From Dehalococcoidia bacterium (lineage in GTDB: Bacteria; Chloroflexota; Dehalococcoidia; Lucifugimonadales; Lucifugimonadaceae): DNA of 64,000 bases. The notes under the pieces are model-generated. The model was not told where the DNA came from. It worked only from the letters and a program-made list of their open reading frames with translations, and ran no database searches. The stretch is taken from the NCBI GenBank assembly GCA_026421215.1, contig JAPKBN010000005.1, positions 37,655 to 101,654 on the forward strand, read 5' to 3'. Positions 44,264 through 52,974 of this stretch are shown piece by piece. Made by a program: the position numbers and the translations under genes. Within the stretch, counting starts at the first letter, position 1. Each line of letters starts with the position of its first letter.

Positions 44264-45613
44264 CTAAATCTTCTCCCGATCAGGAGAGGAGGCAAGCAAC
44301 TCGTCGGATACCCTCACCGGCACAGACGTAGGTCTCGTCAACTCCAGCACCGACTCCGGCAACCGTCCGAGCTCCATCCGCGCTCGATCTCGTACCTGCC
44401 CGAGTGACAGCAAATCGCCGGTAACTGTGCCGCCACGCATCACTACGTGCAATAACGTCGTCGCATTGGGTTCCGGCGAATCCGCATCGGCGCTCGTCAG
44501 ATGATCGTGTGCAACCATTCCATTGCCCGCATCGAAACATCGCCACACCTGCTTCGGGCCAGGGAACGTCGCCTTCCCGGGACTAAACTTGGCGACCGGA
44601 CGGCCGTCGTACGTAACCTGTTTATAGGCGGCGTCCGACCATGGGGCATCCGCCGACACGCCCGCCAATGTCCCAACGCCGTACGCGCCAATCGGCGCTC
44701 CACTCTTCGCCAGGGCCTCAATGGAAAACTCGTCCAGCCCTCCGGAGGCCACGATCTGGACGTAGCCAAGTGATGCGTCATCAAGCATCCGACGAGCGAT
44801 GCGTGACAGGAAATCGATATCGCCGCTATCGAGCCGTATTCCGACCAGCCTGCTGCCGCGTGACTCCAGCTCATGTGCAACGGTGACCGCCGCTTCTATC
44901 CCATTGACCGTGTCGTATGTATCCACAAGCAAGGTTGCCGAATCGGGGAAGGCGTCTGCGTACGCCCTAAAGGCCGTGAGTTCACTGTCAAAACTGGTAA
45001 TGAACGAGTGCGCCATCGTGCCGATTGTCGATATTCCGTAGCGGGCTCCGGCACCCACATTGCTGGTGCCAACGAACCCGCCAATGTAGCTCGAGCGGGC
45101 GAACTTGTTCCCAGCGTCCGTGCCGTGTGTGCGGCGTGCAGCGAAATCCGCAACACCTGTCCCGCCAGCAGCCTTCACCACGCGGGCCGCCTTCGTTGCG
45201 AAAAGCGACGCCATGTTCACCTGATTGATCAGGAAGGTCTCGACGATCTGCCCCTCAATAACCGGGGCGGTGACCTCTATCATCGGTTCGTTGGCAAAGA
45301 ACGCCGTTCCCTCGTCCATCGCCCGTACACTTCCGGTGAATCGGAACCTAGCGAGGTACTCGATGAAGTCGTCACCGAACTGGCCGGTGCTCCGGAGATA
45401 GTCGAGATCGCCGGATGTGAATCTCAGCTCTTCAAGATATTTAAGAACGTCCTCCAGCCCGGCGAATAACAGGAATCCACGATCAGGAGGCAGGTTACGC
45501 ACAAATAAACTGAACGTAGCCTCAGCGATCTGGCCGGAACGCAGATAAGCCTGCGCCATCGTCAGTTGGTACAGGTCCACGTAAAGTGCGTCAGAAGGAT
45601 CGAATCGAGTCAT
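44264..45613 (-). CDS. pncB: Nicotinate phosphoribosyltransferase
   Basis: 449 residues. Makes nicotinate mononucleotide in NAD salvage. Landmarks: the N-terminal DLYQLTMAQAYLRSG, the nicotinate-binding region ARRTHGTDAGNKFARSSYIG, the phosphorylated-type His in IGTMAHSFITSFD, IRLDSGDI, and IVASGGLDEFSIEAL with the phosphoribose-binding loop. The length is standard for the class of about 440-470 residues. The ATG at 45613 has no strong ribosome site. It is alone on this strand, convergent with the small selenoprotein gene. Confidence 0.95.
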   Translation of the reverse strand: MTRFDPSDALYVDLYQLTMAQAYLRSGQIAEATFSLFVRNLPPDRGFLLFAGLEDVLKYLEELRFTSGDLDYLRSTGQFGDDFIEYLARFRFTGSVRAMDEGTAFFANEPMIEVTAPVIEGQIVETFLINQVNMASLFATKAARVVKAAGGTGVADFAARRTHGTDAGNKFARSSYIGGFVGTSNVGAGARYGISTIGTMAHSFITSFDSELTAFRAYADAFPDSATLLVDTYDTVNGIEAAVTVAHELESRGSRLVGIRLDSGDIDFLSRIARRMLDDASLGYVQIVASGGLDEFSIEALAKSGAPIGAYGVGTLAGVSADAPWSDAAYKQVTYDGRPVAKFSPGKATFPGPKQVWRCFDAGNGMVAHDHLTSADADSPEPNATTLLHVVMRGGTVTGDLLSLGQVRDRARMELGRLPESVLELTRPTSVPVRVSDELLASSPDREKI

Positions 45614-45881
45614 CAGTGGCAGTTTAGCGACACGGGGCCCAGTGAGAACACCGCGGGCGGATTGGTATCAGCCCAAACCCATTCTGCGAAAACGTCAGGA
45701 AACGGATACAGGGCCTGTGAAATAACCACGGGCGTGGTGCAGTGCCCGTCAGGAGTTCATTCTCCACGTGCTCAGAATGACAGGTTGTCGTATCACGCCG
45801 ACCTTACTCAACCCCTCTGCCGGGAGGAGAGGGTTGCGGTGAGGGAGGTCCAACGGACAATCCCGCAATCCCCATCAGTCC
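45614..45881. repeat. Gap with dispersed repeat modules
   Basis: 268 bp, no gene. 45751-45785 carries TCATTCTCCACGTGCTCAGAATGACA and 45811-45846 carries CCCCTCTGCCGGGAGGAGAGGG then GTGAGG. Both are members of the repeat families at 42.2 and 48.1 kb. Confidence 0.55.
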
Positions 45882-47054
45882 TTAGAACACGTATTCCGGG
45901 CCAGGAACGTATTTGAAGCGTTCCAGCGCATCGTCCCGTAGCGTGAAGCCCAGTCCTGGAGCAGTTGGAGCGTACACGCGTCCGTCTGGTCGGACGTCGT
46001 AATCCTCGTTGAACAACTCGTTCATCATCGGCATATAACCCTGGCTGACCTCAAGGATGTGGCAGTTCGGGGTCGACATCGCCACGTGAATGCTGGCGGC
46101 AAACAGAACGCCCATGCCCCACGCGTGTGGAGCCACCCGAACGCCTCGCGCCGACGCCAGAGCGCTGATCCGTCTGATCTCCGTGTATCCGCCGGCGCGG
46201 GCGATGTCCGGCTGGGCGATGTCACAGGCCTGATTGTCAAACAGCGACTGAAAGTCGAAACGCGTGAACTCGCGCTCGCCGGTGGCGATCGGCGTCGTGG
46301 TCGCACGTCGGACGTACCCAAGACCGGCGTGATCATCCGGGGAGATCGGCTCCTCGAACCAGGCCACGTCGTACTTCTCCATCATCTTCGCCAACTTGAT
46401 AGCCGTGGAGACGGCAAATGCGCCATGAGCGTCCAGCATCAACTCCACGTCGGGGCCGATACCCCGACGTGCCGCAGCGATACGCGTTTCGGCGTTCTTG
46501 AACGAAAACCCGTCACCGCCGACCACCCGCATTTTCACGGCGTCAAAGCCTTTGGCAGCATATCCGGCCATCTCGGCCTCGGCCTCGTCGCCAGGCGCCC
46601 AGCCGCCACTGCCGTAGCCACGGACGTTGTCACGGACAGCGCCGAGCGCCTGGTAAATCGGCACGCCGAGTATCTGCGCCTTCACATCCCACACGGCCAG
46701 ATCGACACCAGAAATAGCCTCAACAGTTACGCCACGGCGACCGTCCTGTGGCTGCGAGTTGCCGCGCTCAAGCGCGGGCTTCCATCGGGATCCGTTGTAC
46801 ATCTTCTCCCAGATAAGTTCAGAGAACAGGGGGTTTTCGCCGAGCACCGACGGGCCAAGGTCGAACTCGACCAGTGCCGCCACAACCTCCGGATTACCGA
46901 GCGACGCGCCAAGCCCCCTCAGGCCATCATCTGTCTCCACGACTATGAGCGTGGCATCGCTTTTTACCTTGGTGCCAAGATCGTTCCTGTGCTGCCGCTC
47001 AAGAGGCACCGGGTCGGACATCGGGATCGCCTTCACAGACGTGATCTTGGACAT
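45882..47054 (-). CDS. Enolase-superfamily (MR/MLE) enzyme, mandelate racemase-like
   Basis: 390 residues. The N-terminal capping domain begins at SKITSVKAIPMSDPVPLERQ, with the 20s loop region. In the barrel: AVKMRV (Lys of the KxK pair), LMLDAHGAF (first metal ligand), AWFEEPISP, ATGEREFT, and the late APHAWGMG giving the general-base His. That His with a Lys on strand 2 is mandelate-racemase-type. Substrate is a hydroxy acid or sugar acid, not determined. I take the ATG at 47054, after AAAGAG, over an upstream frame start at 47084. A second enolase-superfamily gene is at 13.9 kb, clearly different in the metal-ligand loop. Confidence 0.9.
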   Translation of the reverse strand: MSKITSVKAIPMSDPVPLERQHRNDLGTKVKSDATLIVVETDDGLRGLGASLGNPEVVAALVEFDLGPSVLGENPLFSELIWEKMYNGSRWKPALERGNSQPQDGRRGVTVEAISGVDLAVWDVKAQILGVPIYQALGAVRDNVRGYGSGGWAPGDEAEAEMAGYAAKGFDAVKMRVVGGDGFSFKNAETRIAAARRGIGPDVELMLDAHGAFAVSTAIKLAKMMEKYDVAWFEEPISPDDHAGLGYVRRATTTPIATGEREFTRFDFQSLFDNQACDIAQPDIARAGGYTEIRRISALASARGVRVAPHAWGMGVLFAASIHVAMSTPNCHILEVSQGYMPMMNELFNEDYDVRPDGRVYAPTAPGLGFTLRDDALERFKYVPGPEYVF

Positions 47055-47184
47055 GAAACTCTTTCTGGCAGGCACTGTGTGCATTTATTCTGCAGTTGGA
47101 TGGTTGTATGACCGCACAATATGGACTCGCCGTATTGCACCCCGCATCTGAATGCTATCCCCGGAGAAAGGACAGGCTGAACGG

Positions 47185-47323
47185 CTAGATCCTGTTCTCA
47201 TGGGCAAGCGCTTCCGCGATCGTCTCACGGACCCAGGATCCGGGCCCAGCTGACCATGTCTTTGAGGTAGTCGGGAATCTTGCCCAAATTGCCGATCTTC
47301 ATTGGGGGTTGCGGAAATACCAT
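47185..47323 (-). pseudogene. Short ORF with an apparent frameshift
   Basis: From ATG 47323 the frame gives MVFPQPPMKIGNLGKIPD then YLKDMVSWARILGP before TGA at 47225. One base shift continues as GSWVRETIAEALAHENRI to TAG 47185. Together these read like one amphipathic protein of about 45 residues. It may be a decayed gene, a real small protein or chance. No ribosome site is clear. Confidence 0.3.
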
Positions 47324-47369
47324 TCCACAGTCTTATTTCTGATTTGTACGAGCTTTTAGAACCAATCGG

Positions 47370-47564
47370 TCAGAGTTGCGTCGTCACAAACCAGTAGATG
47401 ACGGCTGCAATAACGATGAGCGGGATCAGTGCCATAAGAATCGCCATAATGAGCGATTTGGCGATCATGATCGGAATGCCGATGACTACTTTCTTGATGA
47501 TGCCGATAACGATCTTGATGATGCCGATAACGATCTTGAACGGCAGGGTTAAAAGTGTCCCCAA
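47370..47564 (-). CDS. 64-residue hydrophobic membrane protein with heptapeptide repeats
   Basis: Starts at TTG 47564 with a very good ribosome site, AAGGAG, 8 nt upstream. The product is MGTLLTLPF then KIVIGII KIVIGII KKVVIGI, then a long hydrophobic stretch IMIAKSLIMAILMALIPLIVIAAVIYWFV. It would span or coat the membrane as one or two helices. The DNA carries two perfect 21-bp tandem copies at 47493-47534 (seven codons each), so the repeat is recent. No family recognised. Possible roles include a small transporter accessory subunit or a toxin-like peptide; nothing in context decides it. Confidence 0.6.
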   Translation of the reverse strand: MGTLLTLPFKIVIGIIKIVIGIIKKVVIGIPIMIAKSLIMAILMALIPLIVIAAVIYWFVTTQL

Positions 47565-48173
47565 ATCTGCTTCTCCTTGGAATCAGCCGATGATCGGCGC
47601 GGGTAATCAGTTGTTGTCAGGACCTTGCCAACGGATATGGCTCACTCGTCAACCAGAACACACCGTTTCCGATACCGCGGCAGACTATCCCACGAACCGG
47701 CGAGTTCGTCGAGTCGCCTAACCTTTGGATCAGTAACGATGCCGAGAACGCGACTGATCCGCGACTCAACGTCATTACTTTGAACGAGGGCATCCAAGAA
47801 ACGTCATTGCTGCGTTAGAAGCGTTAGGCACAAAGATGGTATCTGGATTCCCAACTACTCGGGAATGACCGGGTGGATTCACGCATTCCATCGAATCACC
47901 GCACATCGTAGGAGGGGCGAATGACTATCCGCCCTTGGCATCGATGCCAATCTACCCGTGCGCCCGTCGTGATGATGCCACGAATCGCCAAGTACAAACG
48001 CGGCGAAGTACGTACAGGGAGATTCCTTGAACCGAGGACGCGTCGAGCGTACCGGCTTCGGAATGACAAATTTTACCTAGGCAAATCGTAGGGTCGACAA
48101 CGGGCCCCTCTCCCAGTGGCAGATAACTTCGGTGAGGAAGGACACCGGGTCGATGCCAATCGACCCCATCCAT
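47565..48173. repeat. 609-bp gap with repeat debris
   Basis: No intact gene. 47867-47960 has a mosaic including GGGTGGATTCACGCATTCC and GGAGGGGCGAATG; 48018-48068 a GGAGATTCCTTG...CTTCGGAATGACA copy of the repeat at 42.4 kb; 48103-48141 a CCCCTCTCCCAGTGG...GGTGAGGAAGG copy; then ACACCGGGTCGATGCCAATC. It looks like an accumulation site for dispersed repeats. Confidence 0.55.
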
Positions 48174-49112
48174 TCAATCCGGCGACCAACTCTCACCCAA
48201 CAGTTCGACCAATTTCGCCGTGTCCGAATCAGTCAACGGCCCGCGAACCAATGCCGCAACGTTTGATTCCAGATGCGAAATGTTTGACGTGCCTGTCAGG
48301 ACGGTACTCATCGGATCCTCGTACGCACCAAACCTGTAAGCCGCCTCCGCCACAGATGCCACGTCCCCGTTAACAAGCCAGTCGAACGGCGAATCGCCCA
48401 TCAGCGCATCCGGCGAAATCGTCCCGTCAGCGCGCCACTCATCCAGGCGTGAACGCATTGCATCCGGGTTGGTCAGCGTCGTCCGCACGACCGCCATGTT
48501 CACAATGCCGATATCGTGCTTCTTTGCCAGAGGCAACGCCGCTTTTGCTGCCTGCTGGTTCATGATCCCGTACTTCAGCATCACAACGTCCCAAAGGTTA
48601 GGGTCGCTCTCGAGAGCCTTCATCACGCCCTCGAACTTCGGCTCGCGCTTGATGGTCTGCGTGAATCCGATGTGGCCGATCTTCCCCTGCTCTTTTAACT
48701 TCGCCACTTCTGGGTAGAACCGATCACGGTGTATCTCGTAAACCGGGACATCGATCATGTGGAACAGAAAAACGTCGATGTGATCCGTGCGCATCCGCAC
48801 AAGACTGCGTTCCACCGAGTCTGTAACCGTAATTCCGCCCGACTCAAGGAACGCCCCACCGTCCCACTTTGTCTCAAGGACGTACGAATCCCTTGGCTCC
48901 CCAGCCAGGGTCTCGCCGAGATAAGTCTCCGATTCGCCATAACCGCCTGCCGTATCAAAGAAGTTGACGCCAAGATCAAGCGCTCGACGCACAAACCCCT
49001 GCCTGTCTGCCGCCGTCGTCCCTTGCGCAGCACCAAACTTTCGCGATCCACCGGTGCCATACCCGAGTAACGACACCTTTAAGCCAGTCCGGCCAAGTGT
49101 TCTGTATTCCAT
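48174..49112 (-). CDS. Aldo/keto reductase
   Basis: 312 residues. The start is MEYRTLGRTGLKVSLLGYGTGGS. Tetrad: Asp and Tyr in NFFDTAGGYGESETYLGE, Lys in LETKWDGG, His in FLFHMIDVP. The pattern GYGTGGSRKFG suits the group with NADPH preference and aryl or sugar aldehydes. It lies directly downstream of the CocE-type hydrolase gene on the minus strand, two bases between them (49112 and 49115), so co-translation is likely. Confidence 0.9.
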   Translation of the reverse strand: MEYRTLGRTGLKVSLLGYGTGGSRKFGAAQGTTAADRQGFVRRALDLGVNFFDTAGGYGESETYLGETLAGEPRDSYVLETKWDGGAFLESGGITVTDSVERSLVRMRTDHIDVFLFHMIDVPVYEIHRDRFYPEVAKLKEQGKIGHIGFTQTIKREPKFEGVMKALESDPNLWDVVMLKYGIMNQQAAKAALPLAKKHDIGIVNMAVVRTTLTNPDAMRSRLDEWRADGTISPDALMGDSPFDWLVNGDVASVAEAAYRFGAYEDPMSTVLTGTSNISHLESNVAALVRGPLTDSDTAKLVELLGESWSPD

Positions 49113-49114
49113 CC

Positions 49115-50980
49115 CTATTCCTCAATAACCGGCAGGGTAATACGAGATGGGCGTGTCGCGTCGTGGAACACCGTCTGTCTCGCAACGCGTAGCTCGGCGT
49201 CCTGCCAGTCGTCTGCGCCGGAGTTGTGGTTACGGTCGTGATTCGGATAGTCGCTTGAGGAGATGTCTATCCGTATCCGGTGTCCGATCTTGAACAGATT
49301 GCTGGTCGGCAGCAGTTTGATCTCAAACTCGTACACCTCGCCAGGCGTCATCAGCTCGATAGGTTCATCAAGGCCGTTCCGATATCGGGCGCGCTGGAAA
49401 CCGTAGCAAAGGTTGATCCCCGTACCGTCCGGGTGGACGTCGATTAACTTCACCGTGAAATCGGTATCCACCGCGTCCGAGGCCACATGCAGTCGCAAAA
49501 CAGGGTTCCCTGTAACCTCTATCGCCTGTTCCAGCGGCTCAGTTTGATATACAAGAATGTCCCGACGATGCGCGTTCATCCGCTGATCGAACGGCCCATC
49601 CTGACCATTCGCCAGGTACAGGCTCATCACGGGGTCACGCGGGTCGTACACGTACGAATCCGGACCCTCCAACCCCGGTCCTTCAAGTGACAACTCGCCA
49701 TCGCCAGACGGCGTATTCGCTCCGCCACGTGAGTGCAAAAAGAGGTCGGTATACACCGCACGCGTCGGCGGCCAGGTCTCTTCCCGACGCCACCTGTTGG
49801 CGCCCATCACGAAGATATTGACCGGAGCCCCGTCCATCACCCCGTTCTGTTGCCCTTTAAGCCAGTAATCGAACCACGAGGTCGCAAGCTCTACCCAGTC
49901 GATCTCGGCATCTGGACCGAAGTCCACATCCCCGGTCATGCGCGTCATCTCGTTGGCGTGCGTGTACGGACCTATGAACAGTCTCTGATTAGATCGCGCC
50001 TCCCCCGAGGGCGCCTCGTTGATCATGTGGTCGTACATATCGGTCGTGGCGATCAAACGGTCGTACCATCCGGTGCGGTGATGGACCGGGAGATCGATCT
50101 TAGAAAAGTTACCGATAAAGCCGAAGCGATCCTTGTGATGGTTACGTAACCAGTCATGGAAACTCTCACGAAGCCCACCGACCGCCTCAAGCGGCAGTTC
50201 GCTCCACGGTAGGAACCAGAGCCACTTCTCACGATTGGCGACCCGGGTAATGGCGTCATAATCCTCGATCGTAGTCGGACCCTGGGCCTCGTCCAGCCAC
50301 TTCTGAGTGTCCGGTGCGATCAGGCCGAGCAGCCACTGAAGCGCCCGCCCCGGACGGAACACGCCGCCCATCTCCCAGTCGGTCGTCTTCGGCCCCATTC
50401 CGCCGGCGAACATCGTCACGAGGTGCGGCGGCATGAGTGGCGCCAGCATCCACTGCGTCCACGACGGGTATGAGTAGCCAAATGTACCGACCTTGCCGTT
50501 AGACCAGGACTGCGCCGCTGCCCACTCGACCGTGTCGTAGCCGTCCTCGGCGTCGTCGAACTGCGATCCGTACATCGGCCGATACAGCCCGTCCGACTCC
50601 CACCGTCCGCGCTTGTCCTGCACCACAACGGCGTACCCGTTTGACGCCAGCCCCCGGTAGCGATCAGCGTCCCGCTCCCGTGACTTGTCGTAGGGCGTCC
50701 GGCAGACGAGCGTCGGGAAGTCGCCACCTCCATTGGTCGCGCCCATCGCTCCTATCGGGATCACCTTTTCGGGCAGATACAAATCGGCACGTAAGAGAGT
50801 ACCGTCCCGCATCGGGGTCACTACGTTGTGTTCGACTGTGATATCGGTCTTGACCAGCGGCAAAGGGTGGCCTTTCTTCGGGCCTTGGCGATGAGAGAGA
50901 ATGCGCTTAAGGGCACCGTAGGATATCCTGCCCCCGCAGTAGGCCAGAGAGAGCGGCTCGACCGATTCCAATGAATCCAT
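49115..50980 (-). CDS. CocE/NonD family (X-Pro dipeptidyl-peptidase S15-like) hydrolase
   Basis: 621 residues, alpha/beta hydrolase of the CocE/S15 group: VKTDITVEHNVVTPMRDGTLLRADLYLP at the start, RTPYDKSRERDADRYRGLASNGYAVVVQDKRGRWESDG, the nucleophile elbow GTFGYSYPSWTQWM, and a C-terminal jelly-roll domain with YEFEIKLLPTSNLFKIGHRIRIDISSSDYPNHDRN. Members cut esters (cocaine, peptide amides, antibiotic esters). I choose the ATG at 50980; a frame reading back to 51307 would overlap the divergent glycoside-hydrolase-like gene, so it is rejected. The ribosome site is weak. Co-transcribed with the aldo/keto reductase. Confidence 0.88.
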   Translation of the reverse strand: MDSLESVEPLSLAYCGGRISYGALKRILSHRQGPKKGHPLPLVKTDITVEHNVVTPMRDGTLLRADLYLPEKVIPIGAMGATNGGGDFPTLVCRTPYDKSRERDADRYRGLASNGYAVVVQDKRGRWESDGLYRPMYGSQFDDAEDGYDTVEWAAAQSWSNGKVGTFGYSYPSWTQWMLAPLMPPHLVTMFAGGMGPKTTDWEMGGVFRPGRALQWLLGLIAPDTQKWLDEAQGPTTIEDYDAITRVANREKWLWFLPWSELPLEAVGGLRESFHDWLRNHHKDRFGFIGNFSKIDLPVHHRTGWYDRLIATTDMYDHMINEAPSGEARSNQRLFIGPYTHANEMTRMTGDVDFGPDAEIDWVELATSWFDYWLKGQQNGVMDGAPVNIFVMGANRWRREETWPPTRAVYTDLFLHSRGGANTPSGDGELSLEGPGLEGPDSYVYDPRDPVMSLYLANGQDGPFDQRMNAHRRDILVYQTEPLEQAIEVTGNPVLRLHVASDAVDTDFTVKLIDVHPDGTGINLCYGFQRARYRNGLDEPIELMTPGEVYEFEIKLLPTSNLFKIGHRIRIDISSSDYPNHDRNHNSGADDWQDAELRVARQTVFHDATRPSRITLPVIEE

Positions 50981-51029
50981 TTTCAAAGGATTCCCGCCCA
51001 AAGGATCATATGAAAGGCAGGCAGCGTCT

Positions 51030-52181
51030 GTGACCGAGCGCAAGACCCGGATCTCCGTCGACGGCGAAGACTGGCTTATCAACGGACAGATCACATACAA
51101 GGGCCGGGAATATCGGGGGTGGCGCATCGAAGGTCTACTCATGAACAGCCGGATGGCGAGCGGGATTTTCGACGATGAGAACCCGCTTACCCGTGACCTG
51201 TGGAAGTACCCGGATACCGGCGCCTGGGACGCAGATCGCAATACCAACGAGCTGATTGCCATGCTGCCGGAGTACGCGTCCCACGGCATCAATGCCCTGC
51301 CATTCAACCTTCAGAACAGCTCACCGCTCGGTTACTACCGCCGTGAGCCGGAGCATTTGAAGGAGTTGCGAGAGCGCATCCACGCCGATCATCCAGGCGC
51401 GTCCGATGACGACATATGGAAGGGGCTCCTGCTCGAGATCGAATCACAGCCATGGATTTCGGGCGCGTTCAACGCCGACGGTTCTCTAAAGCCGGCGTTT
51501 ATGGACCGGGCTGCAAGGCTTATCGATGCCGCGGACGATAATGGGATGGTCGTGATTCTGGGCCTTTTCTACCAGGGGCAGGACGAGCGGCTGACCGATA
51601 CCCGAGCCGTGAAAGCTGCCGTGGTTAACGCCTGCGGATGGGTGCTCGGAAAGGGCTACACAAACGTCCTGATCGAGATCAATAACGAGGTCAATGTCCC
51701 GACTTACGAGCACCCGATTCTCCACGAGGACCGAATCCACGAGTTGATCGAACTGGCGAAGGGCGTGACGCGGGATGGGGTCCGACTGCTTGTCAGTACG
51801 AGCTGGACGCGCCGCAGCACAGCTACTTCAAAGGCCGTGGAGTCTTCGGACTACCTCCTTTTGCACGGCAACGGGCTGGTCGACCCCAACGATGTGTCAA
51901 AGGTCGTGGACAACACGCGGGCCGTTTCCACGTACACGCCGATGCCGATCCTTTTCAACGAGGACGATCACTACCACTTCGATAGGCCGCTAAACAATCT
52001 GACGTCGGCTATCTCACGACACGTCGGATGGGGCTACTTTGACCCGGCAGAAGGCGCAGGGGGGACGCCCTTCTACGGCGACTACGAAAACGGCTACCAG
52101 TGCCCACCAGTCAATTGGGGGATCAACACGCCACGCAAGAAAGCGTTCTTCAATTTCCTGAAGGAAGTAACGGGGGTTTAA
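51030..52181 (+). CDS. Glycoside-hydrolase-like (cellulase-fold) protein
   Basis: 383 residues with the look of a clan-A TIM-barrel glycosidase: N-terminal LINGQITYKGREYRG...IEGLLMNSRM, the acid/base Glu in LIEINNEVN near residue 220, and a candidate nucleophile Glu in ILFNEDDHYHF near residue 307. No signal peptide is visible, so it would act inside the cell, perhaps on oligosaccharides or a non-sugar glycoside. I do not recognise the exact family. Starts with GTG (GGCAGG upstream). It is divergent from CocE with 49 bp between, so promoters overlap. Confidence 0.65.
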   Translation: MTERKTRISVDGEDWLINGQITYKGREYRGWRIEGLLMNSRMASGIFDDENPLTRDLWKYPDTGAWDADRNTNELIAMLPEYASHGINALPFNLQNSSPLGYYRREPEHLKELRERIHADHPGASDDDIWKGLLLEIESQPWISGAFNADGSLKPAFMDRAARLIDAADDNGMVVILGLFYQGQDERLTDTRAVKAAVVNACGWVLGKGYTNVLIEINNEVNVPTYEHPILHEDRIHELIELAKGVTRDGVRLLVSTSWTRRSTATSKAVESSDYLLLHGNGLVDPNDVSKVVDNTRAVSTYTPMPILFNEDDHYHFDRPLNNLTSAISRHVGWGYFDPAEGAGGTPFYGDYENGYQCPPVNWGINTPRKKAFFNFLKEVTGV

Positions 52182-52219
52182 ACGGCTTAGAGGCGGCGCT
52201 TGCCCGTCCCTAAACGGTC

Positions 52220-52969
52220 CTACCGCATCATCCGTCCACTGAACAGCGGGTGCGTCGGCCCGAAGGCGTCTATCGACGTTCCCGTAACGGCCGAACTGTC
52301 ATCAGAAGCCAGGTAAAGCACCACGTTTGCCATCTCGTCAGGCGTCATGAGCTGGCGGTCCAGCGATGCGCCGATGACCCGCAGCATTTCTGTTTCGACA
52401 CCGCCCGGGCAAACGCAGTTCACACGGACGCCGTGAGGGAAATTCTCGGCGGCCAGCGTTTCGGTCAGGTTGATGAGCCCGGCCTTCGCTGCGCGATATG
52501 GCCCCCTACCCTTCGAACCGTGACGACCGCCGATGCTTGAGATGTTTACGATGGAGCCTGAACCCTGTTCGATCATCTTCGGCAATAGAGCACGGGCGCA
52601 CAGAAATGGCCCTGTCAGGTTGACGTCAACCACCCGACGCCACGCGTCCGGCTGCATGTCCACTACATCGATATTCGGCAAATTAGTTGCTGCGTTGTTG
52701 ACCAGGACATCAATCCTGCCCCAATGCGAAATCGCTTCGTCCACCATCTGTTGAACACTGGCCTCATCGGACACATCACAAACAACGCCTATGGCCTGAC
52801 CGCCCGCCAGTACAATCTCATGCGCAACGTCAGCGATCTCGTCGGCAGTCCGGGCCGTCACAACAACCCGAGCTCCCTCACGAGCAAATCCCTGGACGAT
52901 AGCCTTACCAATTCCACGCCCACCACCGGTAACGATAGCAACGCGGTCTGTGAACCTATCTTCTGTCAT
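52220..52969 (-). CDS. Short-chain dehydrogenase/reductase (SDR)
   Basis: 249 residues, classical SDR. Cofactor site VAIVTGGGRGIGKAIV, NNAAT, the catalytic Ser in SIVNISSIGG and the YRAAK pair (Tyr, Lys). The C-terminal part ends GTSIDAFGPTHPLFSGRMMR. NAD(P) preference is not obvious: the residue after strand 2 is TART, suggesting NADP. Substrate is unknown. It is convergent with the glycoside-hydrolase-like gene (38 bp apart) and 5 bp downstream of the NHL-propeller gene on the same strand, so probably in its operon. Confidence 0.92.
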   Translation of the reverse strand: MTEDRFTDRVAIVTGGGRGIGKAIVQGFAREGARVVVTARTADEIADVAHEIVLAGGQAIGVVCDVSDEASVQQMVDEAISHWGRIDVLVNNAATNLPNIDVVDMQPDAWRRVVDVNLTGPFLCARALLPKMIEQGSGSIVNISSIGGRHGSKGRGPYRAAKAGLINLTETLAAENFPHGVRVNCVCPGGVETEMLRVIGASLDRQLMTPDEMANVVLYLASDDSSAVTGTSIDAFGPTHPLFSGRMMR

Positions 52970-52974
52970 ACCCC

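Noticed and set aside
47952..48173. A 73-codon minus-strand frame
   Set aside because: It is built from dispersed repeat sequence and runs into the repeat mosaic; not gene-like.
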